Of a stretch of 64,000 nucleotides of DNA, positions 26,222-36,489 are shown in pieces. Source of the DNA: Parabacteroides chinchillae. Its GTDB lineage: Bacteria > Bacteroidota > Bacteroidia > Bacteroidales > Tannerellaceae. Position numbers and translations under genes: made by a program. The stretch is taken from NCBI RefSeq assembly GCF_900108035.1, contig NZ_FNVS01000001.1:248001-312000 (forward strand). Direction: 5' to 3'. The first letter of the stretch is position 1. Each line of letters opens with the position of its first letter. Under the pieces are notes generated by a model. The model was not told the origin of the DNA, ran no database searches, and saw only the letters and a program-made list of their open reading frames with translations.

Positions 26222-29128
26222 TTATTTCCCGCAGATTCCTTTAAATGGGCAATATATACATGCTTTCTCTATAGGAGTTTGACTAAATGGTACTTTAGGA
26301 TCAAACATTTCATCCAGGCAATCATACAATCCTTTCTCAAAAGTTCCGATATATTCAATAAAATCATTCACCGGAAGTTTTTCACGTCCCGAACGGGAAT
26401 AGACAGAAGGGTCAAACGCCGGAGTAAAAAGCGTACGCATATAATAAATGCCTGGCTTAACCAACATACCTTTTCTATCTTTGGCATGGCTATACATCCA
26501 AGCATACATAAACACCTGCATGATTGCTTTAGGACGTTCCTTTTCCGTTTTATCAAAAAGACTCTCCATACTGCCGAAAGCTGAAAGCCCTGAACCTGTT
26601 TTGTAATCGATAATACGAACCGTATCACCCACCTGATCGATCCGGTCAATAAATCCCTTTAAGCGAATTTCTTTCTTGCATTTCGGAAGCATAATCTGGT
26701 GATTAATCTTTTTCTCTGATTCCAAATACAAGAAAGGCGTTAGCTTACCGTCCTGTTCCAATATCTTTTCCGCATATTTACGAATCATTTCTCCGATCAG
26801 AAAGTTTTGTCCCGTAAGCGGACGAATTACATCGGTCTTAAAGAATTCTTCAGCAAAGGCACGGGCAATAACACCAGTCAACATTACAGTGTCTTTCCGT
26901 ATCAACTTTAATAAATCGGCTGTCACCATTTTACCACAGAACGGCTGGTATAACTCTTCCATCACTTTATGCAGAATACGGCCGAACATACTGCTTTCAA
27001 TAGTTTCATTCACTTCCTCTTCTTCTTCCACGCCTTCAATCACTGAAAAATAAAATTTAAGAGGACAATCTAAATATGTATTAATAGTACTGGCAGAAAT
27101 AGCCTTATTACCTCCAAAACAGAACTCATCCAATTGCTTCATCACTTCCTCATTTTTCTTTACTTCCAGAGGCGGAGTTTTAGAAGAGGATACGTTATAC
27201 ACTACAATTTTTTGAGCCAACGGCATCTCATAATGATAGCGCAACTGATGGACAAAACGGCTTACCTCTCCAGTCTGCAAACCATTACTTCGTGTATCAT
27301 ACAAAAGACTCACGTGGCTGGCTCTATAAATAAGACGATAAAAATGGTAAGCCCAAACACTATCTTGGTGTTCATAAGTAGGCAATCCAAAACCACGTCT
27401 GAGATTATAAGGAATAAACGAATTAGCCGCCTTACGGAGTGGAAAAACACCTTCATTCATCGAAAGGATAATCAGACGGTCAAAATCCAAAGCACGTGTT
27501 TCCAGCACCCCCATAATCTGCAGGCCCGAAAGCGGTTCACCCTGAAAAGGAATAGTTATCATATCCGTCATCCGCTTCAAAAGACGGAAATAAGTATCAA
27601 TTTTCATATTTATGCCAGCTTCCAACATAACTTCTTTCATGCGGTTGACTGTGGTAAAATAATGAAACAGGAACTCTTGTTCTATATCGGCAGACCGTTG
27701 GCAACTAATTTCGTTTTCACCATCTTCATTTTCCTCCTTCGGATTAATCATCTTATTAAGTTCCTGAAGTACCCGGATTAAGTAATCTGAAAACTCATAT
27801 ACACCAGTAACCGGAATAAATAAGATATTTAATAAATGTGTTTTATTCAGTTCCTCTTGATAAATATATATCTTATTATTTTCAGTAATATCTTTTACCA
27901 AAACAGTTATTATATCCGGATTTATTGTGGTTACATAACGATGGTTCAAAACAGGCAGTACATCCCTAAAATAAAACGCAGGTCGTCCGTCTACATACCG
28001 TACGTTCTTTTGTAAAGCCAGAATATATTCCATTAGAGAAGCCACTGGAGTTCCTGCCAACGGATAACCCATTGTTACATTAATACGGCGTATTTGTTCA
28101 GGAATAGCATTCAATACCGGAATCAACAAATTTTCGTCCGGTAAAATTATCGCGGTTCGCAACGCTTTTTCCGCACTCAACTCTTGTTGCTTGCATAAAT
28201 CCTCCAATAATGAATAAACATGTTTGGCCTGGCCTATACCGGAAGGTATTCCTATCACTTCTATAGTTTTTGACCCCGTAGTATTACCGTCTGTCCACTT
28301 ATTTACATCAACTGCCAATTGAGAAGGAAAGTTTTTCAGATTCCGCTCAACAAAATAGGAAGCCTTATTATCAGGATCTGTTACTTTATCGGAAGCATAA
28401 TCCCAATAAAAATCGGCAATACCCATTTTTTGCAACTGCAACAAAAAATGCTCTTCAGCTACCGACAATGCATTCAGACCGATAAAAACGACTTTATCAT
28501 AAGGTAAGTCATAGGCTTGTCCTTTTTCCAACTGTTCCACAACTTCACGGAATATCATGCCTTCATAGCCTTTTCCTTCAGCATCCAATGTTTTCCGTAA
28601 TTCTGCATATAGCCCATAAAGGATTTGCCAAACGGCCAGAAAACTCTGTTGATTGGGAGTATCACTTTTGGGATAAAATGAAGACCAGAAAGTTTGTATA
28701 GCAGCAATCTGCTCTTCACTTAAAAAAGAAAAACCATCTTCTATTTCTTTCAGATCGGTCAGGTTAGTAAAAAGCATGCGGGCATCAGCCATATATTTAT
28801 CTATATCATCAAAATCGTTCAGTAACATTTCGCCCCAATAAAAAAATTCATCGAACGTTTCAGTAGAGCCACTCTGCTTAATATATATATCATATAAAGT
28901 AAAAAGCATATCAATACGATCGGCAGACTGCTTACCGCTTAACTGAACAAATAAATCATTGATTGTAAGAATAGTTGGTGAGAACAACGGCTTTTCAGCC
29001 ACTTCAGAAAGATACTTCTGAAAAAAGAGTCCTGCACGACGATTTGGAAATACAAATGCTAAACGGCTCACATCCGCCCCACATTCTTGATAGAAAAGTT
29101 CCGCTATCTGATATAAGAATGGTTTCAT
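26222..29128 (-). CDS. AddB/RexB-like PD-(D/E)XK nuclease
   Basis: 968 residues. The N-terminal region looks like an inactivated helicase (LAFVFPNRRAGLFFQKYL, a degenerate Walker A region). The middle has RALDFDRLIILSMNEGVFPLRKAANSFIPY, typical of AddB. The C-terminal nuclease has IRLKGFIDRID and the catalytic IIDYKTGSG (D-x-K). Cysteines in TYLDCPLKFYF and CIYCPFKGICG match the iron-sulfur staple of AddB. This is the second subunit of the AddAB double-strand-break repair helicase-nuclease. The AddA helicase gene is not adjacent on either side in this window. A -7 box is at 29228-29235. Confidence 0.88.
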   Translation of the reverse strand: MKPFLYQIAELFYQECGADVSRLAFVFPNRRAGLFFQKYLSEVAEKPLFSPTILTINDLFVQLSGKQSADRIDMLFTLYDIYIKQSGSTETFDEFFYWGEMLLNDFDDIDKYMADARMLFTNLTDLKEIEDGFSFLSEEQIAAIQTFWSSFYPKSDTPNQQSFLAVWQILYGLYAELRKTLDAEGKGYEGMIFREVVEQLEKGQAYDLPYDKVVFIGLNALSVAEEHFLLQLQKMGIADFYWDYASDKVTDPDNKASYFVERNLKNFPSQLAVDVNKWTDGNTTGSKTIEVIGIPSGIGQAKHVYSLLEDLCKQQELSAEKALRTAIILPDENLLIPVLNAIPEQIRRINVTMGYPLAGTPVASLMEYILALQKNVRYVDGRPAFYFRDVLPVLNHRYVTTINPDIITVLVKDITENNKIYIYQEELNKTHLLNILFIPVTGVYEFSDYLIRVLQELNKMINPKEENEDGENEISCQRSADIEQEFLFHYFTTVNRMKEVMLEAGINMKIDTYFRLLKRMTDMITIPFQGEPLSGLQIMGVLETRALDFDRLIILSMNEGVFPLRKAANSFIPYNLRRGFGLPTYEHQDSVWAYHFYRLIYRASHVSLLYDTRSNGLQTGEVSRFVHQLRYHYEMPLAQKIVVYNVSSSKTPPLEVKKNEEVMKQLDEFCFGGNKAISASTINTYLDCPLKFYFSVIEGVEEEEEVNETIESSMFGRILHKVMEELYQPFCGKMVTADLLKLIRKDTVMLTGVIARAFAEEFFKTDVIRPLTGQNFLIGEMIRKYAEKILEQDGKLTPFLYLESEKKINHQIMLPKCKKEIRLKGFIDRIDQVGDTVRIIDYKTGSGLSAFGSMESLFDKTEKERPKAIMQVFMYAWMYSHAKDRKGMLVKPGIYYMRTLFTPAFDPSVYSRSGREKLPVNDFIEYIGTFEKGLYDCLDEMFDPKVPFSQTPIEKACIYCPFKGICGK

Positions 29129-29227
29129 ACTTTTACTGGGTTCAAAAAAATTCCTTCCGAATGAAAATATAAATTCTCTCGAAAGGAACTGGTATTTCTT
29201 CCGAAAAGGATATTTTTATCGGCTATA

Positions 29228-29235
29228 CAAACGTA
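29228..29235 (-). promoter_or_regulatory. -7 promoter box of the AddB-like gene
   Basis: Minus-strand TACGTTTG (TAnnTTTG), 100 bp upstream of the ATG at 29128. Confidence 0.4.
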
Positions 29236-29451
29236 CGCAAATATTTCCTATTTCAGAAAGCTCATATAAAAGAAAAGGTCATCCTCACGGACAACCAATC
29301 TCATTGTTAACCTTAAATCTAATACCATGAAAAACACAGTGTAAAGATATGAATTTTATGCTGTGCAACACTAATATTTATTTGGATTTCTCGTCAATTT
29401 AACCTGATTTAACTACACTGTGTTATAAAACATGTTTTCAATCATAAAAAA

Positions 29452-29477
29452 ACAGCTTGCAGAAATCTGCAAGCTGT
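29452..29477 (-). terminator. Intrinsic terminator of grpE-dnaJ
   Basis: Arms ACAGCTTGCAGA and TCTGCAAGCTGT form a 12-bp perfect inverted repeat. A minus-strand run of seven T follows directly, 28 bp past the dnaJ stop. Confidence 0.9.
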
Positions 29478-29504
29478 CCTCCATACCATATTATCAAATA
29501 AACA

Positions 29505-30662
29505 TTAATCAAATAAATTTCTGAACCGGCTGAATATTTTTTCTTTCATGGATTTATTCGGTTGGAAATTAGGAGAATTCTCCAATCCCGTCAACATATC
29601 TTTTTCGGAAGACGACAAAGATTCCGGAATATACACACTCACATTCACCAACAAATCACCTGTGCCATAGCTATTAACAGAAGGCAATCCTTTATTACGC
29701 AGACGAAGCACTTTACCTGGTTGCGTACCCGGTTCAATCTTAACTTTCGCTTTACCGTCAATCGTAGGCACTTCAACCGTTCCTCCCAAAGCAGCCTGAG
29801 GAACACTTAACAACAGATTGTATAGCAAATCATTTTCGTCACGAATCAGTTCAGGATGCTCTTCCTCTTCTATAAGAATCAACAAATCGCCATTAATACC
29901 CCCATGACGTGCCGCATTTCCTTTTCCATTCATGGAAAGCTGCATACCTTCAGCAACACCTGCCGGAATGTTTATAGTAATGACCTCTTCATCACGTACA
30001 ATACCTTCACCATTACACTCAGGGCATTTCTTAGTAATTACCTTACCTTCTCCACCACATGTAGGACATGTAGATTGTGTTTGCATTTGTCCCAAAATTG
30101 TATTGGCTATACGCGTTACAACCCCACTACCCTTACATGTTGAACATGTAGTTGAGCCATCGTCACCGTCTGCTCCATTGCCATGACATTTATTACAAGA
30201 AACGTATTTCTTGACCTTAATTTTTTTCTCAACGCCGTTGGCTATTTCCTTCAAATTCAACTTCACTTTTACACGCAAATCCGAGCCACGATTTACGCGT
30301 CGTCCGCCGCGTGTGTTTCCTCCAAAGCCACTAAATCCGCCAAAACCGCCAAAATGACCACCAAAGATATCGCCAAACTGAGAGAATATATCTTCCATTG
30401 ACATACCGCCCCCAAAGCCACCTCCTTGTGAAGCACCTCCTACCCCGGCATGACCAAACTGATCGTAACGTTGACGTTTCTGAGGATCACTCAATACATC
30501 ATAGGCTTCTGCAGCTTCTTTAAAATTTTCTTCCGCCTGCTTGTCCCCCGGATTCTTATCGGGATGGAACTGTATAGCCTTCTTGCGGTATGCTTTCTTT
30601 ATTTCTTCTGCCGATGCATTTTTATCAATGCCCAACACTTCATAATAATCTCTTTTAGCCAT
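29505..30662 (-). CDS. dnaJ: Chaperone DnaJ (Hsp40)
   Basis: 385 residues, full length. J domain at 1-70 with the HPD tripeptide in [14 protein letters not shown] Gly/Phe-rich linker ([22 protein letters not shown]) follows. The zinc-finger region has four CxxCxGxG repeats ([32 protein letters not shown]), then the C-terminal substrate-binding beta domains. It stimulates DnaK ATPase. It lies 29 bp after grpE. dnaK and hrcA are not in this window. Confidence 0.98.
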   Translation of the reverse strand: MAKRDYYEVLGIDKNASAEEIKKAYRKKAIQFHPDKNPGDKQAEENFKEAAEAYDVLSDPQKRQRYDQFGHAGVGGASQGGGFGGGMSMEDIFSQFGDIFGGHFGGFGGFSGFGGNTRGGRRVNRGSDLRVKVKLNLKEIANGVEKKIKVKKYVSCNKCHGNGADGDDGSTTCSTCKGSGVVTRIANTILGQMQTQSTCPTCGGEGKVITKKCPECNGEGIVRDEEVITINIPAGVAEGMQLSMNGKGNAARHGGINGDLLILIEEEEHPELIRDENDLLYNLLLSVPQAALGGTVEVPTIDGKAKVKIEPGTQPGKVLRLRNKGLPSVNSYGTGDLLVNVSVYIPESLSSSEKDMLTGLENSPNFQPNKSMKEKIFSRFRNLFD

Positions 30663-30691
30663 CTTAGTATTTGTTATTTGCTTCTTTTTGC

Positions 30692-31285
30692 TTATTCACC
30701 TACTACGACCTTTGCATGACGAATCACTTTGTCGTTCAATGTATATCCTGTTTGTACACAATCCAACACTTTACCTTTCATTTCAGTGTCAGGGGCAGGA
30801 ATAGTAGCGATAGCTTCGAACATTTCCGTATCAAAAGGTTTTCCAACAGCTTCTATTGCTTTTACACCTTGTTGCGACAAATATGACACAAATTTATTAT
30901 AAATCAGTTCAACACCATCCACAATAGCCTTTATGTCATTCGCCTCTTCTGACTTATGAATATTTTGCAGTGCACGTTCAAAATCATCAATTACAGGAAG
31001 AAGCTCTATTATGGCCTTTTCACCTCCATTTTTTATAAGTTCCGATTTTTCACGCAAAGTACGTTTACGATAATTGTCAAACTCAGCCATCAAACGCAAA
31101 TGCGAGTCATTTAACTCATCATATTTTCTTTTTAGCGCATTCAATTCATCCGACACTTTGGCAGAAGCGTCAGTTTCTTCTGTCGCATTTGTCTGTTCAT
31201 CCTGCAAATTTGTCGCATCCTCATTTGCCATCTGTTCATTTTTCGGAGAAGTTTCTTTCTTCCCGTTAGGATTCATCTTGCTCAT
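30692..31285 (-). CDS. grpE: GrpE nucleotide-exchange factor
   Basis: 197 residues. An acidic, Asn/Glu-rich tail (about 1-50) is followed by a long dimerisation coiled coil ([34 protein letters not shown]). The C-terminal beta domain has the signature [27 protein letters not shown] and ends [11 protein letters not shown]. It releases ADP from DnaK. First gene of the grpE-dnaJ operon. No CIRCE element (TTAGCACTC/GAGTGCTAA) was found upstream. Confidence 0.97.
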   Translation of the reverse strand: MSKMNPNGKKETSPKNEQMANEDATNLQDEQTNATEETDASAKVSDELNALKRKYDELNDSHLRLMAEFDNYRKRTLREKSELIKNGGEKAIIELLPVIDDFERALQNIHKSEEANDIKAIVDGVELIYNKFVSYLSQQGVKAIEAVGKPFDTEMFEAIATIPAPDTEMKGKVLDCVQTGYTLNDKVIRHAKVVVGE

Positions 31286-31400
31286 AATTTATTTTATTTT
31301 TTTATTACTATCTAATTGTAAGCAATATACACCATTATACACCTACTTTTTCAAAGCATGCAGATAATGCCGTCCATACTGTCTTTCACCAGAATAGCAT

Positions 31401-31408
31401 CAAATATA
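31401..31408 (-). promoter_or_regulatory. -7 promoter box of grpE-dnaJ
   Basis: Minus-strand TATATTTG, 116 bp upstream of the grpE ATG; the leader would be about 110 nt. Confidence 0.5.
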
Positions 31409-31439
31409 TTGCCAACTATTCTATATAAGAAAAAATCTT

Positions 31440-31447
31440 TACCTTTG
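31440..31447 (+). promoter_or_regulatory. -7 promoter box of the PDZ/mutS2/corA operon
   Basis: TACCTTTG (TAnnTTTG), 45 bp ahead of the ATG at 31492. Confidence 0.6.
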
Positions 31448-31491
31448 CATATATTTAGGCTTAAAATAAAAACATAAGAATTTTAGATATT

Positions 31492-32916
31492 ATGAAGAGA
31501 GCGATTCTGTCAGCATTGTTGTTATTTGCTTTTCTTATAGGTTTTGCACAAAACCGTAACGGAGTAGTTTGTCGTTTAGGTTTCACATACGATATAAGTA
31601 CAAACAATAACTGGGGAAAAGGAAAGCCGGTTATTAAAAGTGTTATTCCATACACGCCTGCCGAACAAGCCGGTATTAGTCAAAGCGATATTATAGAAGA
31701 AATTGACGGAATTCGTGTTATTGACCTTTCGGCAAACGAAATCAGCCAATTACTTAATCCTGCCGAAAAGAACGACGTAGTGTTAACAATCAGTAATCTT
31801 TCTACGCCATTCAAGCAAGCTATCGTAAAAAAAGAATGTAAAAAAAGTAATTCTATAACAGAAGATCAATTGGCTTCGGCTTTTGCCATGTATAGTCTGG
31901 AAACAACCAGCGACCGTGAATTTACATGTCCTTTCAAAACGATTGTGACTCCAGATTCTGTGAACTTCGCCAGGTTTAAAACTTTTGCATTCGCTCCGAT
32001 TGATCAGAACAACCATAAATTAGAAACGGCAATCAATGAATCTATCGAAAAAGAATTTACAAAAAAAGGCATGACTCTCGATAATAAGCAACCGGACATA
32101 CTGATACAAACATTCTATTTCTTTGATAAAAACCCAAATTACAAAGGTGCAAACAAAGTATTAGTAAACAAGGAACCTACTTACCGTTATAATTATTCAC
32201 TCAACAAAATGGAAAAGTTTCCATTTCTGAATGGTTCTGCAAATGAATCCGAAGCCGAATATTTGCTGCAATTCGGATTCCGCCTGATAGACCAGAAAGA
32301 CATCCCCGGGCGTGTATTATGGGAATGTGAAGCAAACGAACTACTGGAAAATTCCTATCGATTGGATACATATGCCCAAATTCATGTTCCTTTAATGTGC
32401 ATGCAATATCCATACATAAAATATACCCACAATGTAAAATTCGGTGTCAATAATAAATCATATAATTATACAGGTATCAGTTATGATATAGATCGCCTGG
32501 AATTGATCAGTGATGTAAACCGCAATTCTCCCGCTTATGCAGCCGGACTTCGTCCGAAAGACATAATTGAGAAAATAGGCCGTAACAAAATGGATCATTC
32601 TGCAGAAGAATTTTCTTCCGCATATAAAAAATTCATAACGAACACGATGCCATTTCGTGATCCAAAAACTCGGTTTACCGATGCAAACGGTTTCACGCGT
32701 TGTATGCTATGGGATACATTCAAATATCCGCAAATAGCAGATGAAATACAGAACCCCAACTATCTGGGAGCATTCTCTTATTTATACAATTTTGCACCTT
32801 ATATTAATCCGTCAGGGCTCAACACCTGCACGTTTTATATAAAACGAGGTAAAACCAAACTGGAAGTTATTATCCGTCCTACCATCCGAACAGAATCGAC
32901 GGTAGAGATTAAATAA
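31492..32916 (+). CDS. Secreted two-PDZ-domain protein (DUF4136-like centre)
   Basis: 474 residues with a signal peptide (KRAILSALLLFAFLIGFAQ). PDZ 1 is at about 35-105: YTPAEQAGISQSDIIEEIDGIRV. A middle domain resembles DUF4136 (FARFKTFAFAPIDQNN to PDILIQTFYFFDKNP). PDZ 2 is at about 325-385: NSPAYAAGLRPKDIIEKIGRNKM. No protease domain is present, so it is likely a periplasmic binding or scaffold protein. mutS2 follows after 14 bp and corA after that, with no terminator between. Confidence 0.82.
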   Translation: MKRAILSALLLFAFLIGFAQNRNGVVCRLGFTYDISTNNNWGKGKPVIKSVIPYTPAEQAGISQSDIIEEIDGIRVIDLSANEISQLLNPAEKNDVVLTISNLSTPFKQAIVKKECKKSNSITEDQLASAFAMYSLETTSDREFTCPFKTIVTPDSVNFARFKTFAFAPIDQNNHKLETAINESIEKEFTKKGMTLDNKQPDILIQTFYFFDKNPNYKGANKVLVNKEPTYRYNYSLNKMEKFPFLNGSANESEAEYLLQFGFRLIDQKDIPGRVLWECEANELLENSYRLDTYAQIHVPLMCMQYPYIKYTHNVKFGVNNKSYNYTGISYDIDRLELISDVNRNSPAYAAGLRPKDIIEKIGRNKMDHSAEEFSSAYKKFITNTMPFRDPKTRFTDANGFTRCMLWDTFKYPQIADEIQNPNYLGAFSYLYNFAPYINPSGLNTCTFYIKRGKTKLEVIIRPTIRTESTVEIK

Positions 32917-32930
32917 ATGAATTCAAACAC

Positions 32931-35399
32931 GTGATATATCCACAAAATTTTGAACAGAAGACAGGGTTTGATAAAATCCGTCACTTAATTACAGACAAAT
33001 GCCTTAGCCCGCTCGGTGAAGAGCGGGTTGCCGAAATGGAATTCTCGGCAAATTATAAAACCGTAACCGAACGATTACAACAAACTGAGGAATTTCTCAA
33101 AATCATAAACGGTGAAGATGAATTTCCAGCCAATTATTTCTTTGACGTACGCCACTCTTTAAAACGGATACGCCCGGAAGGAACCTGGTTGGACGAAAAA
33201 GAACTGTTTGATCTTAAACGATCTTTGCAAACAATCAATGATATTGTCAGTTTTTTCCGCCCCACAAACGACGAAGAGATAAAATATCCGGCACTTACAG
33301 AGTTAGCCGGCGATATTTTAGTTTTTCCTCAACTGATAGGAAAAATAGACACAATATTAGATAAGTTCGGAAAAGTAAAAGACAATGCATCCCCCACACT
33401 GGCTCAAATACGCAAAGACATCACTTCAACAATGAGTGGTATCTCACGAAGCTTGCAATCCATACTTCGCTCCGCACAATCAGAAGGGGTTGTAGATAAA
33501 GATGTAACTCCCACCATGCGGGATGGCCGCCTGATGATTCCTGTAGCTCCAGCTTTTAAGCGAAAAATAAAAGGAATTGTGCATGACGAATCAGCCAGTG
33601 GAAAAACAGTCTTTATCGAACCGGAAGTAGTTGTAGAAGCCAATAACCGTATCAGGGAACTGGAAGGAGATGAAAAACGGGAAATCATCCGTATTCTAAC
33701 GGAATTTACCAATACAGTCCGTCCGATAGCATCAGACATACTACAATCTTACGAATTTCTGGCAGAAATAGACTTCATCCGCGCAAAAGCACTCTTTGCC
33801 AACCAGATAAACGCAATCAAGCCTATTTTAGAAGATAAGCAACAACTTGATTGGGCTCAGGCAAAACATCCTTTGCTCTATTTATCACTGCAGAAACAAG
33901 GGAAACAAGTCGTTCCTCTGGATATTTACCTGGATGAAATAAAGCGTATTTTAATTATATCCGGACCGAATGCAGGAGGCAAATCAGTCTGCCTGAAAAC
34001 CGTAGGTTTACTACAGTACATGCTACAATGCGGATTGCTGATTCCGATACATGAAAGTTCGCGAACCGGAATCTTCTCACATATTTTTATTGATATAGGT
34101 GATGAACAAAGTATTGAAAATGACTTGAGTACTTACAGTTCCCACCTTACAAACATGAAATATTTCGTAAAGAATTGCAACGAAAAGACAATCATTCTGA
34201 TTGACGAATTTGGCAGCGGAACGGAACCTCAGATCGGTGGAGCAATTGCAGAATCCCTATTAGACCGTTTCAACCGTAACAAAAGCTTCGGAGTAATTAC
34301 GACCCACTATCAAAATCTGAAACATTTTGCAAAAGATACGGAAGGTGTTGTAAATGGAGCCATGTTGTATGATCGTCACATGATGCAACCTTTATTTAAA
34401 CTTTCCATTGGCAATCCGGGAAGCTCGTTCGCTATCGAAATTGCCAGAAAGATAGGGCTACCGGAAGACGTCATAGCCGATGCTTCCGAAAAAGTAGGAT
34501 CAGACTATATCGACATGGATAAATATTTGCAAGATATTGTCCGTGACAAACGATACTGGGAAAGCAAACGGCAAAATATACGTCAGCGGGAGAAAAAGCT
34601 GGAAGAAATAACTGCCCGTTACGAACAAGACCTGGAAGCTGTAAACAAACAGCGGAAAGAAATCATGCGAGAGGCAAAAAACGCTGCCGAACGTATTCTT
34701 TCCGAGGCTAATGCAAGAATTGAAAATACAATTCGCGAAATAAAAGAAGCACAAGCCGAAAAGGAACAGACAAAGCTGGCACGAAAAGCTTTGGAAGAAT
34801 TTAAAACCTCTATACAAACTACCGAAGAGGAGGACGGGAAGATAGCCCGCAAAATGGCTAAACTTCAAGAACGCAATGAACGAAAAAAACAAAAGCAAAA
34901 AACGACAAGCCAACCTGCATTTAATAAAGACATAATAGAAGTTGGCGACAACGTTCGTTTAAAAGGGCAAGTATCGGCTGGAACTGTTATGGAATTACAA
35001 GGCAAACAAGCAGTTGTGGCCTTCGGTATGATAAAAAGCACTGTAAAGCTAGAACAGCTGGAAAAAGTTAGCAAAGGACAAATCAAGCGTGAAATCCAGA
35101 AAAGCACCTTTGTCAGCAACCAGACGTCCGACCATATGCACGAAAAGAAATTGAACTTTAAGCAGGAAATAGATGTTCGAGGTATGAGGGGTGATGAAGC
35201 TTTGCAAACAGTAACGTATTTCATTGACGATGCTATTCAGGTTGGCGTCGGCCGTGTCCGTATCCTGCATGGAACAGGAACCGGAATATTACGGCAATTA
35301 ATACGGGACTATTTGCGTACAGTACCCGGAGTGCACCATTTCCAGGATGAGCATGTGCAATTCGGCGGAGCCGGTATTACCGTAGTAGAACTAGAATAA
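32931..35399 (+). CDS. mutS2: MutS2, Smr-domain MutS-family ATPase
   Basis: 822 residues. The start is the GTG at 32931; the nearby ATG at 32917 is out of frame and stops after five codons. The MutS clamp/lever core is followed by the ATPase, with Walker A IISGPNAGGKSVCLKT and Walker B IILIDEFGSGTEPQIGG. A long charged coiled coil (about 515-650) follows. The C-terminal Smr endonuclease domain has IDVRGMRGDEALQTV and RILHGTGTGILRQLI. It lacks the mismatch-recognition domain of MutS. Family members suppress recombination or rescue collided ribosomes, so the role may be in either. It lies within the PDZ-mutS2-corA operon. Confidence 0.96.
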   Translation: MIYPQNFEQKTGFDKIRHLITDKCLSPLGEERVAEMEFSANYKTVTERLQQTEEFLKIINGEDEFPANYFFDVRHSLKRIRPEGTWLDEKELFDLKRSLQTINDIVSFFRPTNDEEIKYPALTELAGDILVFPQLIGKIDTILDKFGKVKDNASPTLAQIRKDITSTMSGISRSLQSILRSAQSEGVVDKDVTPTMRDGRLMIPVAPAFKRKIKGIVHDESASGKTVFIEPEVVVEANNRIRELEGDEKREIIRILTEFTNTVRPIASDILQSYEFLAEIDFIRAKALFANQINAIKPILEDKQQLDWAQAKHPLLYLSLQKQGKQVVPLDIYLDEIKRILIISGPNAGGKSVCLKTVGLLQYMLQCGLLIPIHESSRTGIFSHIFIDIGDEQSIENDLSTYSSHLTNMKYFVKNCNEKTIILIDEFGSGTEPQIGGAIAESLLDRFNRNKSFGVITTHYQNLKHFAKDTEGVVNGAMLYDRHMMQPLFKLSIGNPGSSFAIEIARKIGLPEDVIADASEKVGSDYIDMDKYLQDIVRDKRYWESKRQNIRQREKKLEEITARYEQDLEAVNKQRKEIMREAKNAAERILSEANARIENTIREIKEAQAEKEQTKLARKALEEFKTSIQTTEEEDGKIARKMAKLQERNERKKQKQKTTSQPAFNKDIIEVGDNVRLKGQVSAGTVMELQGKQAVVAFGMIKSTVKLEQLEKVSKGQIKREIQKSTFVSNQTSDHMHEKKLNFKQEIDVRGMRGDEALQTVTYFIDDAIQVGVGRVRILHGTGTGILRQLIRDYLRTVPGVHHFQDEHVQFGGAGITVVELE

Positions 35400-35412
35400 A
35401 AGCAGATAATAT

Positions 35413-36489
35413 ATGAGACGGAAAGAGGCAAATTCGCACAAAAGAAGACGCATGTCAAATAGAAATTTATCAGACAAGTATTTCTATGTCGGCGAACACG
35501 AAACAGTAACCGGCATCCGTCTCACACAATATAATGAAACGACCATACATACGCGTGAAATCAAAACAACGGATACTTTCAACAAATTAGTTGACACTAA
35601 CTATATGAATTGGTTTCAGGTAAGCGGATTAACAGATGCAGAAGCCATCACCCGCATTGTACAAGACTTTGGTTTGCATAATCTGGACGCTAAAGATATC
35701 CTGACCCCTCAACATGTAGTGAAGATAGAAGAATATGAAAGCCGTTTGCTTATCATTCTGAATTCGTGTTACTACGATGCTAACACAGAAATAAGAACCG
35801 AACATATCAGTATCCTGGTAGCCGGAGATACGGTAATAACTTTTACAGAAAGCAGTAATCCAGTATTTGAAGCCACTTATAAAGCTCTCGAGTCCAATAT
35901 GCTTAGTATTCGCAAAAAAGGTAGCGGATTATTATTGGCATTCCTGTTAAATACAATAATTGCAAACATTGTCGAAAGTGTAACGAAAGTGGAAGAAATG
36001 CTGGAAGATATAGAAGAAACTTTGCTGGATATAAAAAACAGCCAGGAAAACATGGGTTCACTTATCCAGCAACGCCGGCATGAATACATGATTATCCGAA
36101 AAAACAGCCAACCATTAAAAGAACAGTTTTCCAAATTACTACGCAGTGAAAATGGAATTATCAGCTCTGATATACTTCCGGTTTACAATGATCTGGCAGA
36201 TCAACTATCATTCATCATACAGTCTTCGGAAAGTTGCAGGGAGATCATTTCATCATTAGTGGATCTTTACATATCCAACAATGATTTACGCATGAATGCA
36301 ATTATGAAACGGCTCACCATTGTATCTACCCTATTCATTCCACTTACATTCCTGGTAGGTGTTTGGGGCATGAATTTCAAATTCATGCCTGAGTTGGATT
36401 GGAGGTACGGTTATATTATAGCATGGTCTATTATGGTAATATGCGGAGTCATCACCTGGCTCTACATGAAGAAAAAAGACTGGTATTAA
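35413..36489 (+). CDS. corA: CorA-family magnesium/cobalt transporter
   Basis: 358 residues. The long N-terminal cytoplasmic funnel has the helix VEEMLEDIEETLLDIKNSQENMGSLIQ. Two C-terminal membrane helices follow, the first ending in the family signature WGMNFKFMPELDW (GMN), the second being YIIAWSIMVICGVITWLY with a basic tail KKKDWY. It forms a pentameric Mg channel in the inner membrane. A second ATG 13 codons later (MSNRNL) is a possible alternative start, since the first residues are very basic. The stop directly abuts that of the converging recombinase-like gene. Confidence 0.94.
   Translation: MRRKEANSHKRRRMSNRNLSDKYFYVGEHETVTGIRLTQYNETTIHTREIKTTDTFNKLVDTNYMNWFQVSGLTDAEAITRIVQDFGLHNLDAKDILTPQHVVKIEEYESRLLIILNSCYYDANTEIRTEHISILVAGDTVITFTESSNPVFEATYKALESNMLSIRKKGSGLLLAFLLNTIIANIVESVTKVEEMLEDIEETLLDIKNSQENMGSLIQQRRHEYMIIRKNSQPLKEQFSKLLRSENGIISSDILPVYNDLADQLSFIIQSSESCREIISSLVDLYISNNDLRMNAIMKRLTIVSTLFIPLTFLVGVWGMNFKFMPELDWRYGYIIAWSIMVICGVITWLYMKKKDWY

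Larger units (their letters stand above)
29129..29504. other. Intergenic region between dnaJ and the AddB-like gene
   Basis: 376 bp without a credible gene. From the right it holds the dnaJ terminator (29452-29477). Two copies of the palindrome ACACnGTGT lie within AACACAGTGTA (29333-29343) and its inverse TACACTGTGTT (29414-29424). A plus-strand five-codon frame ATG AAA AAC ACA GTG TAA runs over the first copy. The minus-strand -7 box TACGTTTG is at 29228-29235. Confidence 0.5.

Noticed and set aside
31286-31491. CIRCE heat-shock operator upstream of grpE
   Set aside because: No TTAGCACTC/GAGTGCTAA inverted repeat is present.
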